Part shown: positions 62,965-64,000 of the stretch, in pieces
Position numbering within the stretch: position 1 is the first letter of the stretch
How the letters are laid out: each line of letters begins with the position of its first letter
Assembly (NCBI GenBank): GCA_014238785.1
Contig: JABAAL010000024.1
Location: 1-64,000, forward strand
Direction: 5' to 3'
DNA from: Phycisphaerales bacterium
GTDB taxonomy: Bacteria; Planctomycetota; Phycisphaerae; Phycisphaerales; SM1A02
DNA length: 64,000 nt
The notes under the pieces: generated by a model
What the model was told of the DNA's origin: nothing
The model's database searches: none
The model's input: the letters and a program-made list of their open reading frames with translations, nothing else
Translations under genes and position numbers: made by a program

Positions 62965-64000
62965 ATTTTTCCTTTTGTGGAGTACGGGGAGGCAAATCCA
63001 CATGCAAGTATTTCTCCACTTGGTGTTTCCCCAAAGGATGAAATGGAAATTGGGGGTCTTGTAAGAATCTTTATAGATTTATATTTGGCGTCTTCCTTAG
63101 GAGACTCTACAAGGCGCCATACCCGACCACTTAGGTAATCTGAAAAAATATATTGACCATGTATTTTTGGGATTTTTTTCCCCCTGTAAACGTAACCGCC
63201 AGTGATAGACCCGCCCTGCTTTCGGCCATACTCAAATATTGGGTTTGTCGTGCCCTCTTTGGACTGGGGCTGACCAAAACTGTGCTTGCCTTCGCGAATA
63301 TTCCAGCCGTAGTTTTTTCCTTTTTCAATAATGTCTATTTCTTCCCACTTGTTTTGTCCTACGTCTGCTGCCCATAATTTTCCTGTACTCTTATCGAAAC
63401 TCATTCTCCATGGGTTTCTCATCCCGTACGCCCATATTTCTCCACGAGAGCCGCTCTCTCCAACAAATGGGTTGTCTTTGGGGATCGAGTACGCGCTGTC
63501 GCCCTCGTTGCTATCTATGTCGATCCTTAAGATTGTTCCCAGAAGGGTGTTTTTGTTTTGCCCGTTGTTTTTTGTGTCGTTTGATCCTCCTCCGTCACCA
63601 ACACCAAGGTACAAATAGCCGTCGGGTCCAAATATAACTGTTCCACCGTTATGATTTCCCCACGGCTGCAACACTTCAAGAATTTTTTCTTCGGTGTCTG
63701 GGTCGGCGGTTCCGTTGTCGTTGGTTACAAAACTAGATAGAACACATCGCCTTGGGCTGTGTGCCGTGTACCAAACAAATATCTTTGGTGTCGTTTTGTA
63801 TTCTGGGTGAAACGCAATGGATAACAGGCCCTCTTCTGAGTGCCCAACGTCGACCCTGTCTTTTATGTTTAAAAAAATCGGCTTGTTCGTTTCTGTTTTT
63901 TCTAAAGTAACGCTTCGAACTACGCCTTGTTTTTCAACTATGTATAGTTGGTTCCCGTCAACCCCATCAAACAGCGCTTGTACTGGTTCGTCAAACGTTA
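62904..64000 (-). CDS. PQQ-dependent sugar dehydrogenase-like protein (5' part beyond window)
   Basis: The frame is open to the right edge, giving about 365 codons. It is a glucose/sorbosone dehydrogenase beta-propeller: L-L-S-I-A-F-H-P, N-H-N-G-G, F-G-P-D-G-Y-L-Y-L-G-V-G-D-G-G, Y-G-M-R-N-P-W-R and A-D-V-G-Q. Unlike the gene at 20425, it has no dockerin tail and ends shortly after the propeller (L-L-V-P-A-G-S). Its 3' end overlaps the VKOR-DsbA gene by 61 bases on the other strand. Confidence 0.88.
   Translation of the reverse strand, partial: TFDEPVQALFDGVDGNQLYIVEKQGVVRSVTLEKTETNKPIFLNIKDRVDVGHSEEGLLSIAFHPEYKTTPKIFVWYTAHSPRRCVLSSFVTNDNGTADPDTEEKILEVLQPWGNHNGGTVIFGPDGYLYLGVGDGGGSNDTKNNGQNKNTLLGTILRIDIDSNEGDSAYSIPKDNPFVGESGSRGEIWAYGMRNPWRMSFDKSTGKLWAADVGQNKWEEIDIIEKGKNYGWNIREGKHSFGQPQSKEGTTNPIFEYGRKQGGSITGGYVYRGKKIPKIHGQYIFSDYLSGRVWRLVESPKEDAKYKSIKILTRPPISISSFGETPSGEILACGFASPYSTKGKIYLLVPAGSGDSSSNTDKTR

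Overview
The window looks like a piece of a marine planctomycete chromosome, most likely from the Phycisphaerae. The best evidence is a GC-type dockerin tail (dense Asp/Gly loops ending in a W-G-x-C motif) on a secreted sugar dehydrogenase at 20425-21981, with a remnant of a second such tail at 22319-22396. Gram-negative envelope genes agree with this: lptB, TolC and HlyD homologues, many lipoproteins and an outer-membrane-type barrel. Base composition is moderate and even. I see no phage, insertion sequence, CRISPR array, integrase or rRNA operon. Most of the window is core metabolism and information processing, arranged in short operons on both strands.

Layout. 1-5600: a lipoprotein gene cut by the window edge, a FlgM-like anti-sigma gene, a deoC / aldehyde dehydrogenase / truncated aldehyde dehydrogenase operon, then metF followed by three small envelope-protein genes. 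6500-12400: a frame-disrupted Rex-type DNA-binding domain, a YggS-type PLP protein, sucD, purM, a barrel protein, a phosphoesterase, rdgB and queF. 12400-20230: a TPR lipoprotein, nfo, ferritin, transketolase, dnaN, a redoxin, a DsbD-N-like protein and a cysteine-less rhodanese lipoprotein. 20400-28300: the dockerin sugar dehydrogenase, a lone tRNA-Ile(GAU), an APC transporter divergent from a CubicO-type serine hydrolase, an M48 peptidase and mdh. 28290-33800: one leftward operon thiE, cation/proton antiporter, MBL hydrolase, atpG, cobalamin adenosyltransferase, gap. 33800-49100: pepA, rpiB with a tyrosine/arginine phosphatase, three unknown genes running into lptB, an aminotransferase, dnaE, two pseudo-receiver regulators, tsaB, a phosphoesterase and upp. 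49100-64000: TolC, HlyD, ubiX, a lipoprotein, cytosine deaminase, a tiny basic protein, thiolase, fbp, a PrpD-family protein, a B12-binding/GTPase fusion, argS, a VKOR-DsbA fusion and a second sugar dehydrogenase cut by the right edge.

How genes work together. Central carbon: gap, fbp, tkt, rpiB, mdh and sucD. Deoxyribose use: deoC yields acetaldehyde, which the adjacent aldehyde dehydrogenase could oxidise. A C3 or branched acyl-CoA theme is possible: adenosyltransferase, B12-binding/MeaB-like GTPase, PrpD-family protein, thiolase. Pyrimidine salvage: a fungal-type cytosine deaminase makes uracil and upp uses it. Periplasmic thiol chemistry: VKOR-DsbA, DsbD-N, redoxin, rhodanese.

The most striking pattern is regulatory. 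At least sixteen genes that head transcription units have a TANNNT -10-like hexamer 6-10 bases before the start codon, as expected for leaderless mRNAs, while many operon-internal genes have clear Shine-Dalgarno sequences. This also helps choose several starts. Other points worth a second look are the doubly frameshifted Rex domain, a split ALDH16-like pair, the B12-binding/GTPase fusion without its mutase, the paired degenerate receivers, and the dockerin remnant behind the tRNA.
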